This document shows positions 18,310 through 28,183 of a stretch of DNA of 57,909 nucleotides, one piece after another; the stretch's first letter is position 1; every line of letters starts with the position of its first letter. The notes beneath the pieces are model-generated. The model did not search any database and had not been told where the DNA came from. It was given only the letters and a program-made list of their open reading frames with translations. The stretch is from positions 1-57,909 of the forward strand of contig JAEYPM010000003.1 of NCBI GenBank assembly GCA_023410675.1. The letters are read 5' to 3'. Source of the stretch: Bacillota bacterium. GTDB taxonomy: Bacteria > Bacillota > Clostridia > Lachnospirales > Cellulosilyticaceae. Made by a program: the position numbers and the translations under genes.

Positions 18310-19638
18310 ATGAAAAACAATCACTATATTAATACATCTCTCTCATATTCTTTTATTGTTTTATTAGATGAGTATCTAGAAGTATTAAATAACACCTTGT
18401 ATAATTCTATCAAGTATTTTGATAACGATATAGAACATATATTAAATGAAAGTTCTTCTTTATTTTTAGCTCTTTCAGATATCCTTAAAAATGAGCTCTG
18501 GTCAAAAGAAGATTGTGTGCATAAAATATTGTCCTTTAAATCTACCTTGGAAAATAAATACCGCATATTAATTGCATATAATAGAGAACTTGAGCACTTA
18601 TATATGCGTTGGTTTTTTTCTGAGAATAAATCTGATCTAAATGCTGAGGCAAGTACCCCTATAAGTACTGACAATATTGATTTTAACCAACTTATTTCTG
18701 ACTGCACTACATTTGTCTATTCAAGTACGAGCTTATCAGAACGTCACCAAAAGGCTGCTCTTTTACTTCCCTACATCCCAGCTAAAATGACATTAAAAAG
18801 TTTTATGAAATATGTAAAACAAAGTATTCAGTATATTTATATCAACAATCATTTTGAGGATGAAAAACTAATCCTATCCATTTTAAAACAATTATTTAGA
18901 GGATCATTATATGAAGACTATGGAAATCATTTTAATGATATTTGTATTTCTATAGAAGAACTAAAAATAGAACAAGATAAAGAGGTGTTTGATGAAAATT
19001 CCCAACTTTTATCAGAAACAATTGAGACACTTTTATCACTAATTATTCATTTGTATAAAGTGTTGTGTAGCTTTTGTAATCTCCTTATTTTAGATAATAT
19101 TAGCTTCGATGATATACACAAGTCTCATATCAGTTATTTTGATCTATACTGTAGTGTGAAATCTATTTTGACTGATCAAGAAAACAAACAGCTATTTTTA
19201 GCTTCACTACCTGATCGTACAGAAGACATTCGTAGCCAAATAGTTGCCACTTATGAAAAATCATGTAAGGAGATTAAACAAGATAACGTATATTCTTTAT
19301 TTTTACTTATGCAAACGTATCTTAAAATGGATGTATCTCAGCTATTTATGTTTGATATCCGAAGGCCAAAAGAATCCACTGATGAAAAACCAGAACCTTT
19401 TGAAGCTTTTTTAGAAGAACTAAAACAAGAACTCCTTTCATTAAATCCTAGTGAAAAGCAACTACGTATTCAGTATTTTGTTTCTGTCATTCCATGTATT
19501 ATGTCAAAAAATACTTTTACTGCGTACTTAACGAATGCTATCCATAAAATTTCTGCTACGCAAAAGCTTAGTATTGGTTCATATTTTGAGTCTATACTCG
19601 AAGAATCTGGCTATTTTAGCTCACATTCAGAACATTAA
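18310..19638 (+). CDS. Unrecognised 442-aa protein with an internal repeat
   Basis: I do not recognise a family. The protein is predicted mostly helical, hydrophilic, and without a signal peptide or clear membrane segment. Two stretches look like copies of one unit: residues 148-173 (...LLLPYIPAKMTLKSFMKYVK...) and 386-411 (...FVSVIPCIMSKNTFTAYLTN...). They share IP, M, F, Y and I at matching spacing of 238 residues. A third, weaker LASLPDRTEDI stretch occurs near 297-307. AAAAGGAGAATCTT precedes the ATG. It diverges from glgB and converges on valS through a 24-bp terminator. Structural or regulatory roles cannot be distinguished. Confidence 0.7.
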   Translation: MKNNHYINTSLSYSFIVLLDEYLEVLNNTLYNSIKYFDNDIEHILNESSSLFLALSDILKNELWSKEDCVHKILSFKSTLENKYRILIAYNRELEHLYMRWFFSENKSDLNAEASTPISTDNIDFNQLISDCTTFVYSSTSLSERHQKAALLLPYIPAKMTLKSFMKYVKQSIQYIYINNHFEDEKLILSILKQLFRGSLYEDYGNHFNDICISIEELKIEQDKEVFDENSQLLSETIETLLSLIIHLYKVLCSFCNLLILDNISFDDIHKSHISYFDLYCSVKSILTDQENKQLFLASLPDRTEDIRSQIVATYEKSCKEIKQDNVYSLFLLMQTYLKMDVSQLFMFDIRRPKESTDEKPEPFEAFLEELKQELLSLNPSEKQLRIQYFVSVIPCIMSKNTFTAYLTNAIHKISATQKLSIGSYFESILEESGYFSSHSEH

Positions 19639-19698
19639 ATAATAATGGAGCCTTTAAAATCTAGTTTAAACTATATTTTAAAGGCTCCATTATTATTT
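19637..19698. terminator. Bidirectional terminator between the 442-aa gene and valS
   Basis: A perfect 24-bp stem (19637-19660 with 19675-19698), flanked by T-rich sequence on both strands. It begins within the stop codon of the plus-strand gene. Confidence 0.9.
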
Positions 19699-19706
19699 AA
19701 TTCGTA

Positions 19707-22349
19707 TTATTTTTTTAAGAAAGCAATACGCTCTATCACTTCAATAAGCATAATTTGATATTTTTCCCTTTTTGATTTCTCTTCTTCTATTAGCTTGCTT
19801 GGGGCTTTTGCTATAAATCCTTCATTAGATAACTTGTTATCTACACGACTTACTTCACTTTCCAGTTTTAACTTTTCTTTTTCTAATCTTTCTAATTCCT
19901 TTTCCATATCCACTAATTCTTCAAATGGAATATATAAAGTAGCTTTTGGAATAACAACAGATACTGCATCACTTGAAATATGCTTTGTATCCTTCTGAAT
20001 ATAAACTTCACTAGCATAACCTAAAACACTGAAAAATACTTTACTTTTTTCAAAAATATCTATTATCTTTTGATCTTGGGAAACAACAAATACTTTGGCT
20101 TTTTTTGCAGGAGGTACATTCATTTCACTTCTTAAATTACGAATTGCACGTACTGCTCCTTTTATTAACTCTATTTCATCTTCTTCTATGCTAAAATCCC
20201 ATGAATCATTAAAAGTCGGCCAGCTTGATATCATAATGCTTTCTTCATTTTCCTCAAGACTCATAAAAATTTCTTCAGTAATAAATGGGATATAAGGATG
20301 AAGCATCTTTAAAATTTGAATCATTACTGTCTTTAAAGTCCACAAGGCTGCTTTTCTAGAAATGTCCTCTTTATTGTATAAGCGTGGTTTTACCATTTCA
20401 ATATACCAGTCACAAAATTCTTCCCAAGCAAAGTCATAAAGTTTTTGTACTGCAATTCCTAGCTCATACTTGTCCATGTTATCTGTAACATCTTTTGCTA
20501 AACGATTAACCTTTGATAAAATCCATTTATCTGCAGGTGTTAGATCTTTTAAGTCTATGCTGAGCTGAGTATCCTCGTTTTCAAAATTCATAAGAATAAA
20601 TCGTGCTGCATTCCATAGCTTGTTTCCAAAATTACGGTTAACTTCTACTCTTTCAAAATAAAACCTCATATCATTGCCAGGTGCATTGCCTGTCACAAGA
20701 GTCAATCTTAGTGCATCTGCACCATATTGCTCAATAATCTCTAAAGGATCTATTCCATTTCCCAATGACTTACTCATCTTTCTTCCCTGTGAATCACGCA
20801 CTAAGCCATGAATGAGTACATCTTTAAAAGGCACTTCTTCCATTTGCTCTAGGCCAGAAAATACCATACGTACAACCCAGAAAAAGATAATATCATATCC
20901 TGTAACAAGGACATTTGTAGGGTAGAAATATTTGAGTTCTTCAGTATCATCAGGCCATCCAAGAGTTGAAAACGGCCATAAAGCTGAACTAAACCAAGTA
21001 TCTAAAGTATCCTCATCTTGAACTAAATGCTCCTTGCCACATTTAGGACATTTTTTCGGCATTTCTCTAGCTATAATGACTTCTGTACAGTCCTGACAAT
21101 AATATGCAGGAATTCTATGTCCCCACCAAAGCTGACGAGAAATGCACCAGTCTCTAATATTTTCAAGCCAATGCAAGTATGTCTTCCCAAACCTGCTAGG
21201 AACAAAACGAAGATCCCCTTTATGAAGAGCTTCTATAGCAGGTTTCGCTAACTCTTCCATTTTTACAAACCACTGTGCTTTAATCATAGGTTCCACAACT
21301 GTTTTACATCTGTCATGAGTTCCTACATTATGATTATGTGGTTCAACCTTAATGAGAAGTCCCTGTTTTTCTAAGTCGCTAACAATTAATTTTCTTGCCT
21401 CATAGCGATCCATTCCTTTATATTTACCTGCTAATTCATTCATGGTTCCATCATCATTTAAGACACATATTTGCTCTAGATTATGTCTTAGTCCAACTTC
21501 AAAGTCATTAGGGTCATGTGCTGGTGTTATCTTTACAACCCCTGTGCCAAACTCTTGATCAACATAATCATCTGCTATAATCGGTATTTGTCTATCTGTA
21601 AGTGGTAATAAAACCATTTTCCCAATTAAGTCTTGATATCTTTCATCTTTTGGATTTACTGCTACTGCTGTATCCCCTAACATTGTTTCAGGCCTTGTTG
21701 TAGCAAGTTCAATAAACTTACCTGTGCCAACTATCGGATATCTTAAGTGCCAAAAACTTCCTTCTTTTTCTGCATGTTCTACTTCTGCATCAGATATTGA
21801 TGTGCCACAAACAGGGCACCAATTAATAATTCTAGCTCCCCTATAGATATATCCTTTTTCATAAAGTTTTATGAATACTTCTTGTACTGCCTTAGAAAGC
21901 CCCTCATCCATTGTAAAGCGTTCTCTTTCCCAATCGCAAGATGAACCTAATTTTTTGAGCTGTTCAATAATACGTCCACCATATTGCTCTTTCCACGCCC
22001 ATGCTCTCTCCAAAAAGCCATCTCTTCCTAAATCCTCTTTTGATAGTCCTTCTTTTGCCATTTGCTCTACAATTTTAACTTCTGTTGCAATACTTGCATG
22101 ATCTGTTCCAGGCATCCAAAGTGTATTATACCCTTGCATGCGTTTCCATCTAATGAGTATGTCTTGAAGTGTATTATCTAGTGCATGACCCATATGAAGT
22201 TGCCCTGTAATATTTGGAGGGGGAATCACTATTGTAAAGGGTTTTTTATTTTTATCTACTTCTGCATGAAAATATCCCTTGTCCATCCATCTTTGATAGA
22301 GCTTTTGCTCAACATCCTTTGGACTGTAAGTTTTCTCTAGGTTTCTCAA
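19707..22349 (-). CDS. valS: Valyl-tRNA synthetase
   Basis: About 880 aa, class I synthetase charging tRNA-Val. Visible features are PPPNITGQLHMGHALDN (HIGH motif variant HMGH), the CP1 editing domain (TTRPETMLGDTAVAVNP and GTGVVKITPAHDPNDFEVG), a zinc-type CPVCG motif, KMSKSLGNGIDPLE (KMSKS), the anticodon-binding domain, and a C-terminal coiled-coil arm (LEKEKLKLESEVSRVDNKL). I choose TTG at 22349 as start. AAGGAGG lies 8 nt before it, and the following residues RNLEKTYSPKDVE match the usual ValS N-terminus; an in-frame ATG 33 nt upstream has no ribosome binding site. A T-box leader precedes the gene. Confidence 0.97.
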   Translation of the reverse strand: MRNLEKTYSPKDVEQKLYQRWMDKGYFHAEVDKNKKPFTIVIPPPNITGQLHMGHALDNTLQDILIRWKRMQGYNTLWMPGTDHASIATEVKIVEQMAKEGLSKEDLGRDGFLERAWAWKEQYGGRIIEQLKKLGSSCDWERERFTMDEGLSKAVQEVFIKLYEKGYIYRGARIINWCPVCGTSISDAEVEHAEKEGSFWHLRYPIVGTGKFIELATTRPETMLGDTAVAVNPKDERYQDLIGKMVLLPLTDRQIPIIADDYVDQEFGTGVVKITPAHDPNDFEVGLRHNLEQICVLNDDGTMNELAGKYKGMDRYEARKLIVSDLEKQGLLIKVEPHNHNVGTHDRCKTVVEPMIKAQWFVKMEELAKPAIEALHKGDLRFVPSRFGKTYLHWLENIRDWCISRQLWWGHRIPAYYCQDCTEVIIAREMPKKCPKCGKEHLVQDEDTLDTWFSSALWPFSTLGWPDDTEELKYFYPTNVLVTGYDIIFFWVVRMVFSGLEQMEEVPFKDVLIHGLVRDSQGRKMSKSLGNGIDPLEIIEQYGADALRLTLVTGNAPGNDMRFYFERVEVNRNFGNKLWNAARFILMNFENEDTQLSIDLKDLTPADKWILSKVNRLAKDVTDNMDKYELGIAVQKLYDFAWEEFCDWYIEMVKPRLYNKEDISRKAALWTLKTVMIQILKMLHPYIPFITEEIFMSLEENEESIMISSWPTFNDSWDFSIEEDEIELIKGAVRAIRNLRSEMNVPPAKKAKVFVVSQDQKIIDIFEKSKVFFSVLGYASEVYIQKDTKHISSDAVSVVIPKATLYIPFEELVDMEKELERLEKEKLKLESEVSRVDNKLSNEGFIAKAPSKLIEEEKSKREKYQIMLIEVIERIAFLKK

Positions 22350-22390
22350 AAAGCACGCCTCCTTATGTTTATTTAATTCCAAATAAAAAT

Positions 22391-22620
22391 GGCGCTCAAT
22401 CCTTATTCTTAAGGACGAGCGGCCCGCGGTACCACCTTAATTTTTTGCTCATAAGCAAAACACTCTTAGTGCTTTAACGGACACTAGTCGCTATTTTATA
22501 CTTAATTTCTAAAATAGTGCTCCAAAGCTACCTTCTAATACCCTTTTGTAAAAGACCTCTCAGCTAATGGTCCTTTTCTCTTGTAACAAGTAGTACTATA
22601 CTCCTCTTCTTCATCGCATA
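22391..22620 (-). promoter_or_regulatory. T-box riboswitch controlling valS
   Basis: The conserved T-box sequence AAGGTGGTACCGCG lies at 22425-22438 (minus strand). It is followed by a GC-rich terminator stem (22391-22423, GGCCGCTCGTCC... with ...GATTGAGCGCC) and an ATTTTTATTT tail. Upstream, GATGAAGAAGAGGAGTA marks the start of stem I. A candidate specifier codon GTA (Val) is at 22539-22541 within GGGTATTAGAAGG; this assignment is tentative. Uncharged tRNA-Val should pair with the T-box bulge and prevent termination. Confidence 0.93.
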
Positions 22621-22681
22621 TAACCATAAATTCACATAGTAAAATAAAGATTTAATGTAAATTCTATAACTATCTTACATT

Positions 22682-23818
22682 TTATTTATCTTTGTTTTGT
22701 TTGTCAAGATATGCTTTTGTTACATCTGTATAATGATTTATTTTTTCACTTACCAATACTGAAAGGCTTTTATCTTCTTTCATTGTATAAACCTGTTTCC
22801 ATAACTCTTGCTCATATTCTGATAAGGCTTCTAACTGCTGCTTTGTTTTATCCATTTCAATGGTAACAGCATCAATATCACTTGCCTTTTTCCCAGCCAT
22901 AATCCAGTCTGTAAGGTTCTCTACATGATTCATATGTATACCCCTATTTTCAAATAATGCCATTATACTATCTTCAATGTCCATCAGCTTACGATTAAAC
23001 TGTGCATATTTTATTTCATTATCCTTGTTTTTTAAATATCTATTAAAATACATTTCTAGCTTTGCTGAGCTATCAACACCTAGCTTATCATATTGAAAAT
23101 TCAAATATCTCACTTGATTAAAGAGTTTTACTTTAATTTTATTAAGGTATTTAACTGCTTTTTGCTGTAAAATTTCATTATCCTTTAGTCTTTTTTCTAA
23201 TTTCTCTTTTGTAATGAGAATGCCAAGTAATAATACGACTAAAACAATCCCAAATATACTTAAAAAAACCCATATTCCTTCTCTAAGTACTTGCATTAAA
23301 GTAAAAGCCACAAGAAGGGCAAGGGCAAGAACCCCTGTTATAGTAAAGCTAAACCATTTCAAAAAGCTATAGCCTTTAAGTAATAGTTCTCGCTCCTCGA
23401 TCAACTGCTCTTTTTCTTCTTGTAAATAAAATAGATCTGTCTTCGTATCTTTTACCTTAGCTTCTTCAACAATCATTTCTTCTATTAATTGTGGTATTTC
23501 TTCCTCATACTTTGCAATCACAATAAGAGCTTTATTATTTTTTATAAGTCTTCCTCTTAAACTTAATTTTTTCTCTTCGATATCTTTATAGCTACCAACT
23601 AACTTATCTAACTTTTCAATGTCTTCATTTGTTAGGGAACTATATCTTTTGAGCTCATCATGTTTATTGACAAGCTCTAAATAATACTTATTTGTTTTTT
23701 CCTTTTTAATGAATAAGTCTTCTAACTCATCAAACAAACCATCTAGTGTATTGACACTTAGTTTATTTACAATTCGATTTCTTATTGGATTTTTAAAAAA
23801 GTTCCACAAACGCCCCAT
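22682..23818 (-). CDS. Hypothetical membrane protein with long coiled coils
   Basis: 378 aa, family not recognised. Two adjacent hydrophobic segments (about 153-176 and 181-201) form a central hairpin. Highly charged helical regions flank it: N-terminal about 28-150, and C-terminal about 205-375, rich in Glu, Lys and Leu. There is no signal peptide, so both arms are probably cytosolic. A weak AAAGGAATAGATAAAATT precedes the ATG. It is transcribed toward valS from the S1-domain gene side. The layout suggests a scaffold or tether, but nothing fixes a role. Confidence 0.65.
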   Translation of the reverse strand: MGRLWNFFKNPIRNRIVNKLSVNTLDGLFDELEDLFIKKEKTNKYYLELVNKHDELKRYSSLTNEDIEKLDKLVGSYKDIEEKKLSLRGRLIKNNKALIVIAKYEEEIPQLIEEMIVEEAKVKDTKTDLFYLQEEKEQLIEERELLLKGYSFLKWFSFTITGVLALALLVAFTLMQVLREGIWVFLSIFGIVLVVLLLGILITKEKLEKRLKDNEILQQKAVKYLNKIKVKLFNQVRYLNFQYDKLGVDSSAKLEMYFNRYLKNKDNEIKYAQFNRKLMDIEDSIMALFENRGIHMNHVENLTDWIMAGKKASDIDAVTIEMDKTKQQLEALSEYEQELWKQVYTMKEDKSLSVLVSEKINHYTDVTKAYLDKQNKDK

Positions 23819-23865
23819 AATTTTATCTATTCCTTTACTATTTGTGTTTTTTAAAGAAATAACTC

Positions 23866-23896
23866 ATCCCCTATCATAGAGACAGGGGATTTTTTT
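23866..23896 (+). terminator. Hairpin with T-run on the plus strand only
   Basis: ATCCCCT (23866-23872) pairs with AGGGGAT (23884-23890), followed by seven T on the plus strand. The flanking genes are both on the minus strand, where the following sequence (GAGTTATTTCTTT) is a poor T-tract. It may block antisense reading, or act weakly on the minus strand. Confidence 0.5.
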
Positions 23897-23902
23897 ATGA
23901 AA

Positions 23903-25087
23903 TTAAAATAAATTACCTAGAACATCTCCGAGTGTAGTTGTTTCTTGACTACTAGAGATATATTTTTCAACATCTTCTTTATTTAAATCTTCTTCCACAG
24001 CTTTTATACTAAGAGATACTTTTTTATTTTGTTTATCAATATCTAAAATCTTAACCTTTACTTCTTGTCCTAGTTCTAAGACTTCGTTTGGCTTACTAAT
24101 TCTCTTATCAGATATTTGAGAAATATGCACAAGTCCCTCAACATTATCTGACAAACTAATAAATGCTCCAAAATCAACTAGTCTGGTTACTTTTCCATTG
24201 ATGACCTGCCCCACCTCAAACTGGGTTATATCTAAAAGCCATGGATCTAAAGCAATATCCTTTAACCTAAGTGCAACTTTGCCTTTTTCCTTATCTATAT
24301 CCATAACTGTAACTTCAATCTCTTGACCTTCTTCAACAACATCTTTTGGATGCTTAATTTTTACCCAAGATAAATCTATATTGTGTATCAGACCTTCAAT
24401 ACCTCCAATATTCACAAAAGCACCATATGGCATAAGTTTGGTTACAATCCCTTTATATTTATTTCCTTCAACCAGCTCCTCTAATCTTGAAGCCTTAAGT
24501 GCTTGCTGTTTCTCATAATTTTCTTTTCTTTCTTTTTCAAACTTTTCTTTTGCAAGCCTTTTTGCAGATAGAACTATTTTTTTAGTCTTTGGATCAAATT
24601 CTATTATCTCTACTTCAATTTCTTTTCCTACATAAGCCTTAATATCCTCAACATATGTATGAGAAATATGTGATGCAGGAATAAATGCTCTAAGCCCCTT
24701 AAGGATAGCAATTGCTCCGCCTTTAACATCTTCTTTAATTTTAACCCCTATAATTTGTTTCTTTTCATATATTTCTTTAACATCTTCTAAAGCAGTTTCT
24801 GCTTCAGCTCTTCTTTTAGAGACTAATACATTTCCTTCTCCATCATCAACCTTAAGTATTTTTACTTCAAACTCTGAACCTATAATAACATCATCCTTTA
24901 AGCATTCATCATATGAATATTCATTCCATGGAAGTAATGCATCGGTGTGATAACCAATATTTAATACTATTCCCTCATCCTGTACAAGCACGACCTTGGC
25001 ATTTACTATATCCCCTCTATATATACGAGACATTGATTTATCAATCTCTTCCATTAAATCAGCCATAGTAAGATTACTTTCTTCCAT
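23903..25087 (-). CDS. S1 RNA-binding domain protein (ribosomal protein S1-like)
   Basis: 394 aa from ATG at 25087, chosen because GAGGAGG lies about 9 nt upstream; an in-frame ATG 51 nt earlier has no site. Four S1 (OB-fold) repeats follow each other: about 20-95, 105-180, 190-262 (GIVTKLMPYGAFVNIGGIEG) and 275-347 (GKVTRLVDFGAFISLSDNVEG), with a short acidic tail. This is the size of Gram-positive S1-like proteins (Bacillus YpfD type) rather than the six-repeat proteobacterial S1. It is likely to bind mRNA and assist translation. In other Clostridia a similar protein is fused to or next to IspH; no ispH is seen here. Confidence 0.88.
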   Translation of the reverse strand: MEESNLTMADLMEEIDKSMSRIYRGDIVNAKVVLVQDEGIVLNIGYHTDALLPWNEYSYDECLKDDVIIGSEFEVKILKVDDGEGNVLVSKRRAEAETALEDVKEIYEKKQIIGVKIKEDVKGGAIAILKGLRAFIPASHISHTYVEDIKAYVGKEIEVEIIEFDPKTKKIVLSAKRLAKEKFEKERKENYEKQQALKASRLEELVEGNKYKGIVTKLMPYGAFVNIGGIEGLIHNIDLSWVKIKHPKDVVEEGQEIEVTVMDIDKEKGKVALRLKDIALDPWLLDITQFEVGQVINGKVTRLVDFGAFISLSDNVEGLVHISQISDKRISKPNEVLELGQEVKVKILDIDKQNKKVSLSIKAVEEDLNKEDVEKYISSSQETTTLGDVLGNLF

Positions 25088-25179
25088 TTTCCAAACTCCT
25101 CCTCTTTCGGTCTTAGCGATACCTTTATTATTATACACATTTTCTGTATAAAAATATAGTTAATTTAAAAGTTTTATTG

Positions 25180-27081
25180 TTATATTTTTGCTGCTTTCTC
25201 ACTTAAATATTCCCATCTATCCATTTTATGACTAAGCATATCTTCCATCTCACTCTTTTCTTTCTCAAGTTCACTCAGCCTAACATAACTTGATGCATGT
25301 AAATGCATTTCTTGTTGTATCTTCTCAAGCTTATCTTCTAATAATTGTATTTCATCTTCTATTGTTTCATATTCAAATTTTTCATTATACGTAAACTTAG
25401 TTTTCTCTATATCCTTAGCTGTTTTTTGCTTTCTAATCGTTTCTTTTTCCTTTTTTTCATGATTCTTTATTGTATCAGAAGTGTCTTCCCTTTTTTTCAT
25501 AATATAATCTGAATAGTTTCCAGGATAATTCGTAATATACCCATTGTCTTCAAGTTCAAATATTTTCTCAGATATCTTATCTAAAAAGTACCTATCATGG
25601 GAAACTACAACAACCGGCCCATCAAAATTGTCAATATACTCTTCTAATACCTGAAGGGTTTGAATATCAATATCATTGGTTGGCTCATCTAATAGTAGCA
25701 TATTAATATCCTCTATAAGAACCCCAAGTAGATAAAGTCTTCTTTTTTCTCCTCCTGATAATCTAGAAATAGGCGTATAGTGCATGCGTGGCTCAAATAA
25801 AAATTGTTCAAGTAGTTTTGATGCTGAAACCATTGTTCCATCTTGCATCTTTATATATTCCTTTTTTTCTTTGATATAGTCAATGACTCTTAAATTTTCA
25901 TTCAGCTCTTCATTTTGCTGAGAATAATAACCTATTTTAACTGTTTCTCCCATTTCTATATTTCCACTATCTATAGTTACCTTTGATGCCATAATATTTA
26001 ATAAAGTTGATTTACCTGCACCATTTTTCCCAATAATACCAATCCGGTCTTCTTTAACAATGACATAACTAAAGTTTTCAATAATAGTCTTCGCTCCATA
26101 TTTCTTAGTTACTTGATCTAATGCCATTATTTTTTTCCCAAGTCTTGATGTGCTTAAGTTGATCTCTAATTTTTCTTCCTTGTCATAATTTATATTTTGC
26201 TTCAATTCAAAAAATCTCTGTTTTCTTGCTTTTTGCTTTGTGCGTCTAGCTTCTACACCTTTTTGCATCCATTTCAGTTCATTTTTATAAAGCATATACT
26301 CTTTTTCTTTTTCTTTTTGTTTGATGCTTTCTCGTAATAATTTTTGTTCTAAAAAAGTAGTATAGTTCCCCTCATAGCTATATAAATGACTATTATCTAA
26401 TTCTGTTATTTTATTGGTTACTCTATCTAAAAAATACCGATCATGTGTAACCATTATTAAGCCGCATTTTTTGTTTTTTAAGATTTCTTCCAAATAACCG
26501 ATCGTATCGTTGTCTAGGTGATTTGTTGGTTCATCAAGGATTAGTAAATTGCATGGCCGGATTAAAACACCTGCTAAAGCAATTCTCTTTTTCTGTCCCC
26601 CGGATAAGGTGCCTACTTTCTGAGTAAAATTGGAAATACCAAGCTGCGTAAGGATAGCTTTTGCTTCGCTTTCTACCTGCCACATATCTAATGCATCCAT
26701 ACGCCCACTTAATTCTAAAAACTTTTTTTGAGTGGTTTCATTTGGAACCTCCTCCTCCATTTTCATAAGTAAATGTTCATATTCTCTAATTGTCTTCATA
26801 TATTCTGATTCACCCTGAAAGATTTGCTCTAAAATCGTTAACCCATCATCAAAATGCGGGTTTTGTGGAAGATATTCTAACACTAATTCATTAGATCTTA
26901 TCACTTCTCCTTTGTCAGGCGTTTCTTTACCAGCTAATATTTTAAGAAGACTTGATTTTCCTGTGCCATTAATACCAATCAGTCCAATTTTCTCATCACT
27001 ATCTATACTAATAGATAGGTCATTAAATACTATTTTATCTCCATATGTCTTTGAAATATTTGTGGCAGATAACAAAATCAT
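25180..27081 (-). CDS. ABC-F family ATPase (Uup-type)
   Basis: 633 aa with two ABC ATPase domains and no membrane segments. Domain 1 has Walker A GINGTGKSS, signature LSGGQKKRIALAG and Walker B LLILDEPTNHLD. Domain 2 has GKNGAGKST, LSGGEKRRLYLLG and MLLLDEPTNDID. A charged interdomain linker (about 235-300) and a C-terminal coiled coil (about 560-630) fit the Uup branch, which acts on ribosomes or branched DNA rather than as a transporter. ABC-F proteins modulate the ribosomal exit site, and some protect against antibiotics; no resistance is inferred here. AAGGAGCAATAGT precedes the ATG. It lies 92 nt upstream of the S1-like gene in the same direction. Confidence 0.9.
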   Translation of the reverse strand: MILLSATNISKTYGDKIVFNDLSISIDSDEKIGLIGINGTGKSSLLKILAGKETPDKGEVIRSNELVLEYLPQNPHFDDGLTILEQIFQGESEYMKTIREYEHLLMKMEEEVPNETTQKKFLELSGRMDALDMWQVESEAKAILTQLGISNFTQKVGTLSGGQKKRIALAGVLIRPCNLLILDEPTNHLDNDTIGYLEEILKNKKCGLIMVTHDRYFLDRVTNKITELDNSHLYSYEGNYTTFLEQKLLRESIKQKEKEKEYMLYKNELKWMQKGVEARRTKQKARKQRFFELKQNINYDKEEKLEINLSTSRLGKKIMALDQVTKKYGAKTIIENFSYVIVKEDRIGIIGKNGAGKSTLLNIMASKVTIDSGNIEMGETVKIGYYSQQNEELNENLRVIDYIKEKKEYIKMQDGTMVSASKLLEQFLFEPRMHYTPISRLSGGEKRRLYLLGVLIEDINMLLLDEPTNDIDIQTLQVLEEYIDNFDGPVVVVSHDRYFLDKISEKIFELEDNGYITNYPGNYSDYIMKKREDTSDTIKNHEKKEKETIRKQKTAKDIEKTKFTYNEKFEYETIEDEIQLLEDKLEKIQQEMHLHASSYVRLSELEKEKSEMEDMLSHKMDRWEYLSEKAAKI

Positions 27082-27182
27082 ACTATTGCTCCTTACTTGT
27101 AATTTTCCATTGTAGTCATTTTATCTTTTTGTTTCACTCTATTATATACCAAGTCAACAAATAACTCCAAATAATAATAAAA

Positions 27183-27217
27183 AACAGTAGAATCATCTAT
27201 TTAGATTTCCTACCGTT
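27183..27217 (-). terminator. Probable terminator after the SDR gene
   Basis: An imperfect stem AACAGTAG... (from 27183) with ...CTACCGTT (to 27217), then on the minus strand TTTTTTATTATTATT. It lies 23 nt past the SDR stop. Confidence 0.6.
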
Positions 27218-27239
27218 CTTTATTATTATTTATTTATTA

Positions 27240-28106
27240 TTAGGCATTTACAATCTCTCCACCATTTATATGGATGGTCTGTCCTGTTATATACGAAGCA
27301 GCTTCAGATGCCAGAAAAACATATGCTGCTGCACATTCTATCGGTTGCCCTGCTCTGCCAAGTGGCGTATCACTCCCAAAATTTTGCACTTCATTTTCAT
27401 TCATGCATGATGGGATAAAAGGTGACCAAATTGGTCCTGGTGCTACTGCATTAACTCTGATACCTGTTTTTTGCTTAGCTAAAGACATTGAAAGTGACCT
27501 TACAAATGCCGTAAGAGCTCCTTTTGTCATAGAATAATCAATAAGCGTTTCGTTTCCTTTAAATGCAACCACCGATGTTGTAATAATAATACTAGAGCCT
27601 TGCTTAAGATGTGGCAGTGCTGCTTTTGTCAGATAATATGTTCCATATACATTTACTTTAAAGGTTTTATCAAAATGCTCATTTGTGATTTGACTTAAGG
27701 TTTGTGCTTCATACTGAACAGCCGCATTATTAACCAAGATATCTAGCGATCCATACTCATTAACTACCTTGTTTACTGAATCTTTGCAAAAGCTTTCATC
27801 ACTAATATCACCTGCTAATAAGACACATTTTCTCCCCTCTTGCTCGATTATTTTTTTGGTATCTTCTGCGTCTTTATGTTCATTATAATAGATAATAGCA
27901 ATATCTGCACCTTGTTTGGCATAGGCTATAGCAACCGCTCTGCCAATACCACTATCACCTCCAGTTATCAGTGCGACTTTATGATTTAGTAGCGTTGAAC
28001 GTGGAATATAATGATCATCATTATATATAGGCATAGGGTTCATTTGATACTCAAGCCCTGGGTGCTGATTTTGATGCTGTTTAGGAAAAGATGTAGGAAA
28101 GTTCAT
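27240..28106 (-). CDS. SDR family oxidoreductase, general-stress type
   Basis: 288 aa from ATG at 28106, chosen for GGAGG 6 nt upstream; an in-frame ATG 21 nt earlier lacks one. After a proline-rich 40-aa N-terminal extension the Rossmann motif ALITGGDSGIGRAVAIA appears, then DILVNNAAVQ. The catalytic serine region is IITTSVVAF, and the Tyr-Lys pair is in DYSMTKGALTAFVRSLS. The extension places it in the YdaD/YhxC/YghA-like branch, NAD(P)-dependent dehydrogenases often induced by stress. The substrate is unknown. It lies after a DUF4349 gene downstream of clpB, with 77 nt between, so read-through from that unit is possible. Confidence 0.88.
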   Translation of the reverse strand: MNFPTSFPKQHQNQHPGLEYQMNPMPIYNDDHYIPRSTLLNHKVALITGGDSGIGRAVAIAYAKQGADIAIIYYNEHKDAEDTKKIIEQEGRKCVLLAGDISDESFCKDSVNKVVNEYGSLDILVNNAAVQYEAQTLSQITNEHFDKTFKVNVYGTYYLTKAALPHLKQGSSIIITTSVVAFKGNETLIDYSMTKGALTAFVRSLSMSLAKQKTGIRVNAVAPGPIWSPFIPSCMNENEVQNFGSDTPLGRAGQPIECAAAYVFLASEAASYITGQTIHINGGEIVNA

Positions 28107-28183
28107 ATATACCTCCATGTCGTTCATTTTCCCATTTAGTATGCATCATTTTATCTTCTATCATATCTAACAAAAGTTACCAC

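Noticed and set aside
2809..22650. A repeated AATTCACATAGTAAA sequence (near 2809 and 22630)
   Set aside because: Only two copies of about 15 AT-rich bases; chance is sufficient.
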